NCBI GenBank assembly: GCA_025617745.1
Contig: CM046871.1
Span: forward strand, 30,024,433-30,088,432
DNA length: 64,000 bases
Direction: 5' to 3'
Source of the DNA: Heliocidaris erythrogramma
Taxonomy: Eukaryota; Echinodermata; Echinoidea; Camarodonta; Echinometridae
Both the position numbers and the translations under genes were made by a program. The notes beneath the pieces were generated by a model. That model had not been told where the DNA came from and ran no database searches. It saw only the letters and a program-made list of their open reading frames with translations. Of this stretch, positions 21,092 to 32,157 are shown piece after piece. Each line of letters starts with the position of its first letter. Position 1 is the first letter of the stretch.

Positions 21092-23404
21092 GTAGTAGTA
21101 GTAGTATTTATTTTCCGTTCAGTTAAAACAAAACAATAACATACATGTACATTATAAGTGTTTACATTTGAATGAAACGGCTGGATAACCCATATTCAGC
21201 TGTGCCAGGCACGACACTACTGGTCTTCCATGGGGTCCAGGAAACATAAAAAGTAAATTAATTGTATAAATATCAAACATGACATATGATTAATAATTCA
21301 AAGAATATAAGAAGATACAAAACAAACAGAACAGAAGATACAGAACAACGATAATTCACGTTTGAAAGCATTCAGTGTTGAGGCAGTTCGTACAAATACA
21401 GGAAGATTATTATAGGCCATGACTCCTCTATACTTGAAACTTCTTTTCAAAAAGTCAGTATGAGGCTTTGGCGTACATAGTTTTTCACCAAAGCGTAAGT
21501 CATATTTATGCACAGAAATACTAAAAGAGTCGGTAGGTAGGTAGTCAGTCATATCATTAAGGGATTTGAACATGTAAGTTAGTAAATGCTGATTTCTCCG
21601 GTCTTGTAACGTTTCCCAGTTAAGGGCATTGTGTATTTCTAAATTAGGTATACGAGAGTCACGGTTGATATGTAAAATTAAACGTCCAGCACGGTTTTGG
21701 AGTTTTTGTAATCTTTCAGTTAAATATTTACAGGCCGAGCCATATATGATATCTCCGTAGTCAAAGTGGGGAAGAACAACTGCATTATACACTATAGATT
21801 AATTTCTTAATCTGCCAAGAAAGCTTACCATTTGTCCTATTTTTTTCATCATCTTATCAGTGTGAATATTCCATTTAATTTGCTCATCACAAATGACACC
21901 TAAGTACTTGACATTATCTACTTGTTGAATTTGGGTCCTGGAAAGGGTGACATTTAAGTTCTTTTCTTTTGACAGCATATATCGACTCCCAATTAACATA
22001 CAAACTGTTTTTTCATAATTTACACTAAGTCTATTTTTATTCATCCAGTGATCTAAAAGAAGAAGATCAGTGTTTAAAACCGATTCAATTTTACGTACTG
22101 ATGTATCGGAGTAATAAAGAACTGTGTCATCTGCATATAACTTCAAACAGCTTGACTTAATATTTTTTGCAAGATCGTTGACATATATGACAAATAAGAG
22201 AGGCCCTAAAAGAGATCCTTGCGGGACCCCGCAAGATATAGGTTTGGATGATGAAAGAGAATGATTTACAAGTGTTTTGCATGTTCTTCCACTTAGATAG
22301 CTATAGAACCAGTCACTAGTCAAATTTTTAATGCCGATGCTATTCATTTTCTTCATAAGAATTTGATGGTCAACAGTGTCGAATGCTTTTCGCAGATCGA
22401 TAAATACGGCGCCTGTATATTTAGAATCGTCCATGGCTTGTAGCCAGTCATCCGTGACCTTTATCAAAGTGGATGTGGTCGAATGTTTAGGTCTGAATCC
22501 AGACTGTTCTCTACATAAAATATCATGTTTATGTAAGTAGTCTAGTAATTGGCGTTGTACAACACGTTCTAAAATCTTTGACACACAAGGCAATAACGAA
22601 ATTGGCCTGACATTACCCGGTGAAGATGTATCACCCTTTTTATGTATAGGAACAACTTTAGCTGCTTTCCAAGGATTTGGGAATTTTCCCATTTCCATTG
22701 ATTTGTTGATTAAGTAAGTGAGAACGGGAACAATTTCTATGGCACTTAACTTCAAGATGAATACTGAGATTCCATCAAGACCAATTGATTTTTTATTTTT
22801 CAATTTTCTGATTAATTTCAGTGTTTCAGTTTCGCTTATGGGTGTAAAGCTAAACGTGCTGTCCAAAGTTTCTTGTGTCCAGACCACTTTTACATGATCT
22901 TTAAAGTCAGTTTTCACTTTCCAAAATAACTGACTTCGTGACTTAGTGAGACTCTCGTGAATGAACACGGGAGCCCCTTCGCATTTGCGGAGAAGTGTTC
23001 GGGCACGATATATTCCATCACGACAGTGGTAATTTGCAAATTTGGCAATAATACCCCTTGGCTTGTCACCTTTCTTATGGCCAAGTCTATGACTTCTGTC
23101 TAAGTCCTTATATTCAATTTCAATTTGCATTTCTCCTTGCATAGTTTAACAATTGTTTCATCAGTATTTTCATTATCAGCTTCTGTCACTCCTTGAAATA
23201 TTAGGCAGTTCCTACGTGAATATTGTTCCGCTTCTTCATTTTGAAGGCGGATAGATTTGAGTTCATTATCAAGAGCGGCAATGCGGACATCTCGCTCATG
23301 AAGTTCAAATTCGAAAGTAGTGTTTCAGCAACACTTTTGATTATGATGGGGGTAATTTCGGTAATCATGGTTTTTCTTATAGCACTCACCAGTTTGTCAA
23401 TTGT
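21092..23404 (-). mobile_element. Second LINE family, truncated and internally deleted
   Basis: Inserted at CCAGTGCTA|ATGG of the block B sequence, flanked by CTA at 21089-21091 and 23405-23407; the empty site survives at 13548-13553. In element orientation the 3' end is AATAAATACTACTACTACTAC, a trinucleotide microsatellite tail. The 5' end is truncated inside an ORF1. Sequence and tail differ from the LINE at 1-7948. Confidence 0.92.
21298..23401 (-). pseudogene. LINE ORF1 to RT fusion with breaks
   Basis: From the 5' side (23401 down), ORF1 is spread over shifting frames: a coiled-coil-like stretch (AALDNELKSIRLQNEEAEQ), YSRRNCLIFQGV, then after a frameshift the frame from 23142 with DLDRSHRLGHKKGDKPRG, typical of ORF1 RRM/CTD-type proteins. 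After KVVWTQ the frame passes straight into reverse transcriptase (ETLDSTFSF), with no endonuclease domain; this looks like an in-frame internal deletion. RT blocks are intact: VFIDLRKAFDTVDH, GVPQGSLLGPLLF and a normal LYADDTVLYY. An in-frame TAA at 21799-21801 interrupts the region after RT; the frame resumes (HFDYGDIIYGS) to a stop at 21298-21300. It is not autonomous. Confidence 0.85.
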
Positions 23405-23620
23405 CTAATGGATCTATCCACAGGCGTGTTCCCCCTGTTCATCTAAAAGCAATAAGGGTCATCCACAGAACTTAGGGGCCAAGACCTTAACCCTAACCCT
23501 ACCCCTGGGTTTGTGGATGTGGGTGTGTCTGTGTGTGGACTATGTAATTTGTTTTGGGTCAAACCCCCCCCCCCCCCCCCCCCCCCCCCCCGTTCAACAA
23601 TTCTGGTTACGACATTGCAT

Positions 23621-26600
23621 CTAGCGATTCCTCGCTATTTGCTGTTCGGGTTCTTGGCGAGGTACTTCCCGATGAAAGCCCTCTACTGTCAAGGCCAAGA
23701 GGAGCCGTTCTTTCAAATCTTCTTCAGTGTTGTATTCTGGCAGATCCATACTGATGTACCCTGGACAGGTAAACACCTCTGGCATGATTTTCGCAGGCTC
23801 TGCATCGTACACCCGATGTGTGTCGAGTTGCCTGATTGTGAAGCCCAGTGACTCGAACCCGTTCAGAGGCACGTTCTCGGAACAAGTCAGGAACCCTGTC
23901 AGAAATGGGGAGGAGTTCGAACGCATGTATTATTTCAATATGGCACCAAAAAGAGACATGATAACAAAGCTTTTCGACCTGCACTCATCAGGTTATCACG
24001 CAAGTATGTAACAAATTACTCGAAATCAACTATATTATACTATATATAAATGGACTCCATTTGCTGAACAATCCATGTTGCGCACAAAGCTATGCCGACG
24101 ATCAATTCTCAATTATGTCCAGGGCCAGAAGCGTAGTGCATTTACGCTTTCTGGAAGCCGCCTACATTCAATTGCATGAACCCCTTTTGTGTAGACAAAA
24201 GGAGTTCGTCCAAGCTTTGCGATTGTTCTGAAATTACGGCGTCCGGGTTCATTGAGTATAATAATAGTTGATTTCGAGTAATTTGTTACATACCTGCGTG
24301 ATAACCTGATGAGTGCAGGTCGAAAAGCTTCGTTATCATGTCTCTTTTTCGTGCCATATTGAAATTTTGTAGTACCAGGAAATTATATGCATGTATAATT
24401 CCTAAATATATACCTAATTATTTACTTTTCCGATGGGCCGACAGTCCAGAAGACCGACATGCCAAGAGACTGACAGCCCACAAGACCGGCGATGCCGGTT
24501 TAGTGAACCCCAAGAAATGTCAGAAGTTCCACGAGACCGATATGTCTGTTTTATGGCAGTCGGTCTCGTGAGCTGTCAGTCTCATCAGGTCGTAGGCTGT
24601 AGCCTTAAAACAGTAAAATGCGTCATTATTTGTGTCATGCCTCAGACGTCTTTGCTGGTCTATACTTCATCTAGTCCAACTGTTAATATATTTCCGTGTA
24701 AAATGGAGATTATATGACTTAGACAAGATATATTCGTATGTATCTTACGATAGAATTTCTTCCTATCCTCTTCTTGCAATGAATGGAACACTTTCCAGAA
24801 CATTTTGATGACCTTGTGATTCTTGGTGTAAGGTAGCCGATAGAGAGTGTGCTGGAAAGAAAATTGTGAAAGGGAAGTCGAAGATTTATCTTGTGCTCAA
24901 GTCAGACTTCTGTTCGTGGGAATTTAGCAATTTTATCAATTATTCAATGCTTTACATCTTGTAGCATGAATGTGATGCTAGAAATAAAAACTATCGATAA
25001 ATCGACTACAAATACCTACTTTTTTGTATAGAAAATAAGAAGAGAAATATACAAATACATATTGATAAAAATGAATTATCTAATCATATGATAAAATGAA
25101 ATGTAGAAATAATCCTTTTTCTTATAGTAGGATTGTAGCGTTTGTGATACACTTGATTTATTAAATGTCAGAAACAAGACAGAGCTGCATCCATTAAGCA
25201 AAGAATGTAACCCAGAAGAGCTCTCCCCGCGGCATGTATAGCTTTAAAAAACACGAAGCAATGTCGTTAAAATGTATCCTCGTTATTCAAGATAAGCTGT
25301 TTTTCTAACCCTTTCGAAAGATTTCCAATCCAGGTTTCCTCCAAGAATGAGCTCTCGAAATTCTTCAGGCCTGAAGAGTCGGAGTATGTGCATATGCCCC
25401 AAGCAACGGGAAAATCCCCGCGCGAAGGAACGAAAGAGATCGTTCAAATCATGAAGATTAGCAGCTCCTGCGCTATCCACCGACTCCAATTCATCCAGAG
25501 AAAACTGACTGTACGGGGTTAAAAATGACAAATTAAAATAATACGACGCAAAATCATCTGGCTGATGGATTCTATAATGGTTCTGACAAACTTAATAAAT
25601 CACTCTTATGTCTATAACTTCTTCCAAAGATAAAATAAGAAGAAAATATAAGTAAAGAGGGGATATCGTCTCTTTCTTAAAGGGCAATCCAACTTTACAG
25701 TGTGTACAAGCAGAAAAATAAGAAAACATGGTGAAAGTTTGAAAGAAATCGGACAAGGAATAAGAACGTTATGAATGTTTGAAACATAAGATCACCAAAT
25801 CTATGCGAATCTCAAATTAGCAATGTGGTGAGTCGATTGTGACATACTGGCGGTCAACTCTGTTTGTCGTACACAAAAATATAATTAATTTGCGGTTTCC
25901 TCACAAGTGCCTTTTCCCTCGGGCAGTACGCAAAATATATTGTAGATAGCATATAGTTACAGGTCCTCATAAAAGAAAGAGATCATACAGAGTATTACTT
26001 TTCGTATGTGTGTGTATGTTGGAGCAAACGGGGGAGTAACACCCCCGTTTGTTGTCCACCACTACATCAACAGTGACATTACCGATTCGGCCAATCTAAA
26101 ATTCCCATATGTACAGTGGTTAACTTTCCCAAATTCATAACTCTCTTATTTCTTGTCCAATTTTGTTCAAACTTTCACCATTCTGCTTCTCTCATTTTTT
26201 ATTTTTCTGTCAGAACAATTTGCTAATAAGGTCGAATTTCCCTTTAAGACAATGCCTGATCAGGTTGTGATATTTGTTATTTCATTTACCACTGACTCTC
26301 TATAAAATGTGGATTTGGAATCGAGATATCCGGTCATACCAAAAGAGTGATTATAATCGAGCTTTAATTTTGGAAGATCATATTACATGAAATCAATCAT
26401 CATAAACAAAAAAAATGTCACTTTAAGTTGCATACAATTTATCGTAACTGAAAAGATGTTTAGTACTACAGAATCGGAAAATGGCGTTGAAGAGCGACAT
26501 ACTGAAGCTTTTCGTCTTGCACTCATCGGAGTATACCGCAAGAATGAACAGAAAGCCGAAATCGAACAATATACCAGAAACTGTGCGAACTGTGAAACAG

Positions 26601-29600
26601 ATTTTGATTGGCTGCCTGAACAGAACGGGAAATTAGGCTTATTGCCAGCCGGTTTTGTAATAACGGCTGGCAATGTCTCTCTTCAACGCCATTTTACAAT
26701 TTATCGTCACATGTCCACAAAATATTTTCAGTGCACAATTTTCCCTCGTCACTGTCGTACATCATCCGAATTCTAAACTTCAACCCTAGGCCAACCACTA
26801 AACCTAACCATACACTTAACCTAAAACTCAGTTGCAACCCTAACCTTAACCCTATATTTTTGATGAAATACAGCCCGGAGCAACCGTCGCCAGGAGACAT
26901 GTCAGAGCATACCGACCCCTGGTGCCTGAGAGGAATTTCCTTTCTTCCCATGCCCCTCATTCCCTTTTTTACTACCTGGTCCACCTGTGATCAAATAGGG
27001 AAAACTGATGAACTAGGATTCGAACTCTATACCTCTCAACCTCGACAACACCAATAGAACACGTGAAATATTTGGGGGCTCACCAGTCCTGGCTTGAGGA
27101 AAGTAGTTTTTCATAGAGCTTTTCTGGAAAGTGGACTGATACGATGGCCTGGTTGTAGATCATCAAGGAGAACAGGATTCCTATGGCTTCTATATCCTCT
27201 GGTCGTTTAAAGTCCTTTAACGCAAACGACACTTTGTAATTAGAGTCAGCAAGTAAGTTGAACTAGCAGTAATAGCACATCAGTTTGGTATAAAAACTAG
27301 ATTGGAAAATAACAAAGTTTGTTAAGTGTGAAATTTTATTGGAAACTTTGATTGATAAGTCTGCTACTCTGTCAATCAGGAAATTCTTTTCATTAGCGGC
27401 TGCAACTGAAAGTGATTTCTGGGGACTTACTAGTCGTTCTGGAGAAAATCCACAGTTGTATGTATTCATAAAGGTGTAGATGATTGCATTGCATGTCGAT
27501 CGCACACTGGAAAAGAACATCATGCCAGTGACATTGCCTTGAGGAACTTCGCAATATTTAATATATGACTTCCGCTATTCGGTGATAAGCATTGCAATAT
27601 CAATTTCATCAGATAAATCCCCCCTTTAGAACCTCTCCTACCTTTTCGATCTGTTTCCTGATGTCTCGTTCCCTTATAAAACTAGAAATGTGCATTGCCG
27701 CGCAATGCGAATGTATCTCCCCGGTACTGGCAGCGATTCGAAGGAGGTAAAAAGAACCTCCCCCTCCCCTCCCTCAAGCAAAAGGATGGCGTAGAGATTG
27801 CCCCCAGTGGCCCGGACTATTGTCAACACTAGGAGCATGCAGCATCACCAAAACAATGTCTGTAGATTAGAGTATAATGCATCTCTATAGAAAATTCCAA
27901 AGAAATCTCTCAAGAAATGTGACCTCAGAGCGCACACAAGATATCCACTATAATACGACCTTTGACCCTATGAAAGACGGACACCGGGGGCAGCATCACC
28001 AAAAACTGTAGAGGTCTAGAGTAATCTATGATGGACCTCCATACAAAATCTGAAAGAAATCAGTCAACAAATGTGTCCTCCAGAATGCATGCAACCAAAA
28101 TATGACATTTGACCCCATAAAAAGCGGAACACTGGGGGCAGGATCAGCAAACACTTAAGATGTGTAGATTTCACTAAGACACACCTCCATATAAAATTTG
28201 AAAGAAATCCGTCAAGAAATGTGGAAGTTAGAGCGCACAAAAGACATATGACCTTGGACCTTATAAAGAACGGAACAATGAGGGCAGCATCACCAAAATG
28301 CAAAGATGTGTAGATTATACCAAGTTATACATCTCCATACAAAATTTGAAAGAAATCCATCAAGAAATGTGGCCTGCAGAGTGCACTCACGCCATCCTCC
28401 AAAGTATTCCAAAGCATTCTGCCGGGGGATACAACTAATAATAATTGTTAGTCATCCTCATGATACTCCCGACCCCCTGTACATGTAGTTCCCATCGTGA
28501 ATGGACCAACACTCCCACTTTGATACATTTAATCTCAGTAAAGTGCTTTTCACACTGTTTTTTATGACTCCTTGAGTTCAAAAGAAAATACAATATTATA
28601 CACTTGTATATTTGTCGTACTTTACCTCATTGATGAAGATGTTATTATTGTCGACTCGTTTGAAGAATTCATGTTTGTCTGTATCTGTTAGCTCCTTGAA
28701 CAGGAGATAAAAGAATTCCTACAAAAAATAATAAAAAGATAGATCAAAGATAGACCATAAAATGAAATACACTCAATAAATGCTTTCATGTATCCATATA
28801 GATTTCTGTAAATGGCAGTGATATGCAGATTATGACAATTAACTCCGATAGTGGATTAATCTCTACAAGTTGGTAGGGGTAAGATATCTTATGATATGAA
28901 ACTGATGGTGGAAATAAAATTATGCAGCTCGTACAATTCATACCCCGAAACAGTTACCATCGTTACAATCTTCTTTTGACGGATAGTTTAATACATGTAC
29001 TTAAAAATGAACATGATACAATGATTGACCAGTGGTGGATCCGGGGGGGGGGGGGGGGCAAATACGCCATACCTACACAAAGGAAAAATGTGTGTACAAA
29101 ATTGCGTTTAAAAGTATCGTAAAACATTTTTGTCGCCCTGCTCTTTGAGTTGGTTTGATAGTTTATTTTTTTCAATATGTATGCTTGTTAGTAAGGAACC
29201 AGGGGACCGACGGCTTTATAAGGCCTCTCCGAGGGAGGATTAATGCCTTAGGAAAGGGCACTAACGCGTCAACTTGGTTTTAACCCAGGTCCTCCCAGTT
29301 ACGAGACCACTGCTCTACCACTGAGCCATCAGAAATGTTTGGACCAAAATCATCTGAAAAATATGAGAACCACTTTGTTGTTGTTGTGGTTGATTTGACT
29401 GACCAAATTTTTTCAGCCTCGAGCCCCCCCCCCCTTTTTTTTGTTGTTGTTGTTGTAACACGTGGAATAAAACCCTAGATCCATCACTTTAATTGGAAAC
29501 TTTACACCAATCACCTTGCTAGGTCCTCCAGCGTCCACGGCGTACTCCCCTTTGAAGTCCACCTGCAGAGGTCTCAGCCACAAACCCTCGTCGGCGTCTT

Positions 29601-29937
29601 CTTCTTTGCGATACTTTCGGATGTTTTCCATGGCAGACTCTATAATCCTGTGCCTATCAACATCGAATATGAGGGGCTGTCTCTTGATGGTTACGCTAGT
29701 ACGTATTTGCTGCAAAATAGCTTGTCCATGATGTGTTTGATGGATGATATCTCCCGCGCTCGGTTGCTGGACTTCCTGATGCTGCACTAGACCAAGTTCT
29801 CGAAGATGTTGACTAAGTTCCGTAAGTTCTGGAGGTCCAGGGAGCAGCTGACGAGGAATCACGGATGGCTTCACATTTGTATAGCGATTGGTCCAAGCTT
29901 CTTGGAAAGTCTCTATGCTTTCCACTCTCAAGCTCAT
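23621..29937 (-). CDS. HECT-domain E3 ubiquitin ligase, C-terminal exons
   Basis: Six exons join in phase: 29937-29515, 28718-28626, 27262-27084, 25508-25310, 24851-24749 and 23895-23621, 1272 nt in all. Each junction shows AG acceptor and GT donor (25310 donor is AGG|GTTAGA). Domain order: HECT N-lobe start (RQPLIFDV, LQVDFKGEYAVDAGGPSK joined to EFFYLLFKEL), then IGILFSLMIYNQAIVSVHFP, FSLDEL, FRPEEFRELILGG, DWKSFER joined to HTLYRLPYTKNHKV, FWKVF, FLTCSENVPLNGF, and the C-lobe VFTCPGYISMDLPEY with the catalytic Cys that forms the ubiquitin thioester. The most similar remembered family is HERC/G2E3-like HECT ligases. The N-terminus is unresolved: Met at 29937 may be internal, since NVM precedes it after a possible CAG acceptor. 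Introns hold transposons and tandem repeats. Confidence 0.82.
23934..24363. mobile_element. 430-bp element with about 100-bp terminal inverted repeats
   Basis: Ends TTCAATATGGCAC and complement; arms match over about 100 bp with about three mismatches. It lies in the last HECT intron of unit 2 and is absent from unit 1, where GTATTATTTTGTAA (about 14106-14119) is uninterrupted. The target duplication is short, best read as AT. The interior (about 24040-24255) has no ORF. Non-autonomous DNA transposon, superfamily unknown. Confidence 0.9.
24364..24748. other. HECT intron sequence
   Basis: Remaining intron between the last two exons, homologous to 14120-14629 of unit 1 without the MITE. It contains repeats of a GACCGACATGCC / CCGACAGTCC type at 24430-24600. 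Confidence 0.6.
25676..26248. mobile_element. 573-bp MITE flanked by TTAA
   Basis: Diverged inverted repeats of roughly 130 bp. Left: TTAAAGGGCAATCC, later GGTGAAAGTTTGAAAGAAAT, CGGACAAGGAATAAG. The right arm reads the same on the minus strand, ending CCCTTTAA. TTAA at both edges is compatible with a piggyBac-type target. It lies in a HECT intron. Confidence 0.75.
26249..27083. other. HECT intron, no further gene supported
   Basis: A 129-codon plus-strand ORF (26387-26776) matches no family I know and has no supporting features. The 26778-26860 stretch has degenerate CCTAAC-type words. Confidence 0.5.
27843..28400. repeat. Degenerate about 160-bp tandem repeat, 3.5 copies
   Basis: Units share GGGGCAGCATCACCAAAA, then a CTCCATAcAAAATTTGAAAG segment, AAATCcaTCAAGAAATGTG, GAGCGCACA and TGACCTTTGACCC. 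Copies diverge strongly from each other. Lies in a HECT intron. Related to the array at 38910-39916. Confidence 0.75.
29185..29330 (-). mobile_element. tRNA-derived SINE, minus strand
   Basis: Minus strand from 29330: GATGGCTCAGTGGTAGAGC (good box A), an anticodon-like loop CTCGTAA (CGT, Thr-like), then a mutated box B GGGTTAAAACC, followed by a body with TATAAAGCCGTCGGTC. The decayed T-arm makes it a SINE head rather than a tRNA gene. Confidence 0.65.
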
Positions 29938-31504
29938 AACATTCTGCCATGATAAGATATCAATATTGTAGAATATTGTAGTAATTCCAGGACTGAAATA
30001 TCATCTATCATAACTGTGACTATAAAGTAACGTTTTTTGTTTACTAAAAATGTTCTCGCTTGCTTGTGGTACGGTGCATGAGCCGCCAGCAAAGTGACGG
30101 ACTCGCTTAAATCAGTTGTCAGGGTATGAGCGCTCGGTATATCCCCGCAATGATGCGGCTGAGGCGCGTTTGTGTTTTGATTTGGTGACTGAAAATGACG
30201 TTATTTCATGACGTCGCTTGTTGCTAATAGGCCAATGATGATGACATTATTTTCCTTGCCTTATTCCACAAAATACAGTAAATGTAAAAGATATGACTTC
30301 TCCCTTTATTCGAGAAAACAGCTTAATCTTGAGAGTCTCAGTGCCACAGACTGCAAAGATATAATTTCTTCCGGGCTGCGCCCCTCTGGAATTAGACTAA
30401 TACAATACCCCGACCATATACAGATTTGGCTAGAGTCCCAATAGTAGACCAGCCAAGAAGATTTTCTTTACTTTGGACGGCAATTTGGGGTAATGCTCGG
30501 CATCCATGCTAAAACTCTTGCAAAAATACCGAGGAATAAGGTACGGGCGGATGCCAAGCGCATTTTTGCCTAAAAATGCCATTTTTGGCTCAAAATTTGA
30601 AAGAATGTCAAAAATCACGATTTTTAATTTTTTGACCTAATATGTAATACTTGATAAAGACTTTTCAAGTGATATCAGATTTACTTTGAGTTTGAAGTTA
30701 TAAACCTAATTAATATACAATTGAAAGTTGGATATTATGTATGGCATAATGAAACATAAAACTGTGATTTAATCAAAATAATAGGTTGTGAAAACTACCA
30801 ATATTTCACAGTTTTTTACCCAACTTAAATTTGTCAAATTAAATGCCTTTTCTTGATTAAACATATCATGTATATTGTCATGTCACACACAGAAAAGATA
30901 TTATCCAATAAGGTGATAGATAACTCATTTTATGTTATCGCAAATGGAATGATATATTTTTACCGGATGCGCATTTTGAATGAAAAACACTATTTAAACG
31001 TACATCTAGAGTGTACACTACGTAAGGCAATTATCCCATGTATTATCAGTATAGTCTATGGGCCCAAAACTGAAATGTCCCTACCCCATTAGAAATAATC
31101 TTACACGAAGTTTTTTTTTCCTGTTAGATGGGACCATTAATTATCAAAATATGCTTCTTTGCCCTAAATTAAGAGGTGGGCGTGACCACAAGAGCTATTA
31201 CCATGGCAACGGATCAAGAACAGTAGAATTTCAGAAAATGTCATGTATTCGTGATTAAGAAAGTACAAAAACACATTGTAACATTTTACAATGATGTAGC
31301 AAAAGTTTCTCAGTTGATTAAAACCCAAATGAGAGTTACAAAAAGTGTCCATCATGTTTGAAAATGGATGTTGCTATGGAAACAGTAAGGACAAACTGGT
31401 ATTTGAGCAAAAAAAAAAACCCATCATGCTACCAAAAAAAAGAAGTAAATATTAATACATTTGTATTGTACATGATTATCTTCTCTTTTACAGGACACTC
31501 ATTA
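29938..31504. other. No gene recognised
   Basis: Possible upstream region or intron of the HECT gene. AT-rich, with no exon-like segment I can join. A short palindromic AAAAATGCCATTTTTGGC motif lies near 30570-30590. Confidence 0.5.
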
Positions 31505-31740
31505 ACACTGGCGTAGACAGGGGGCACCGGAAGGCCATGCCCCCCCCCCCTATTCAGCCACTAAAAAAAAGCGAGAGCGAAAAAGCGGGGGAAGTGAGAG
31601 AAAAGGCTTAAAAAGGCGCTACAAGACCTTATCTGGCTCTCAAAATTTGCTTTAAAAAAATTTGTTTCGCGCTTCGCGCGGGAAGGGGGAAATAACTCTC
31701 CTCTCCCTGCACCCATCCCTGTTATCATGGGTGTCGATCC
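31505..31740 (+). repeat. Dispersed repeat starting CACTGGCGTAGAC
   Basis: Contains CCTATTCAGCCAC, AAAAAGCGAGAGCG, GGCGCTACAAGACCTTATC and GCGCTTCGCGCGGGAAGGGGG. The same parts occur in reverse orientation at 54049-54502. The end of this stretch adjoins another dispersed element (ATGGGTGTCGATCC, 31727 on) related to 38429-38758. Confidence 0.65.
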
Positions 31741-32157
31741 GGGGGGACAGGATATATATCAAAAAAGGAAATTTTGAGCTGGGGGGATGGCCTGTATTTT
31801 CACCCCCCCCCCCCCAATATTTTTGGATAAAATGAATAAGAATTATGATACATTAACTTAAAACTAATAATTATCCAAACTCATCATGTTTGATCTTGAA
31901 ATACCATCACATTATTTAATGATATAAGGAAATAAGAAATGCCATAATTTCAATGTGAAAATAGCGAAGAAAATTCGTTCGCTAGCATTGTTATTCTCAA
32001 TTAAGGGGTCCCGTTCATTGGCGTAGATCCGTGCATTCCTTCTTTTCATTTAAAACCATTTTGGGATGCTCTAAAATGCAAGTTTTATAGACAGATTTTG
32101 AAAAATTCCCTGATAGGAGGGGGATACCCCCTCTCATCCCCGCTTGGTCTCTTCTCT

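Larger units (their letters stand above)
14758..24885. repeat. Tandem segmental duplication, unit 2
   Basis: Block A2 (14758-15943) matches 3111-4158 plus 6334-6530. Block B2 (15945-24885) matches 8839-14757. Unit 2 has its own insertions: LINE at 21092-23404, inverted-repeat element at 23934-24363, and extra 80-bp repeats. It has no LINE at the A-block site, where the empty sequence is intact. Confidence 0.85.

Noticed and set aside
23488-23508. Telomere-like CCTTAACCCTAACCC
   Set aside because: Only two to three imperfect units; too short for a telomere or an interstitial telomeric array. The same applies to degenerate CCTAAC words at 26778-26860.
26387-26776. 129-residue plus-strand ORF in a HECT intron
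   Set aside because: No recognisable family, no conserved copy to compare, no splice or promoter support.
29270-29330. tRNA-Thr(CGT) gene on the minus strand
   Set aside because: Good box A and anticodon-like loop, but the T-arm is mutated (GGGTTAAAACC) and a SINE body follows.
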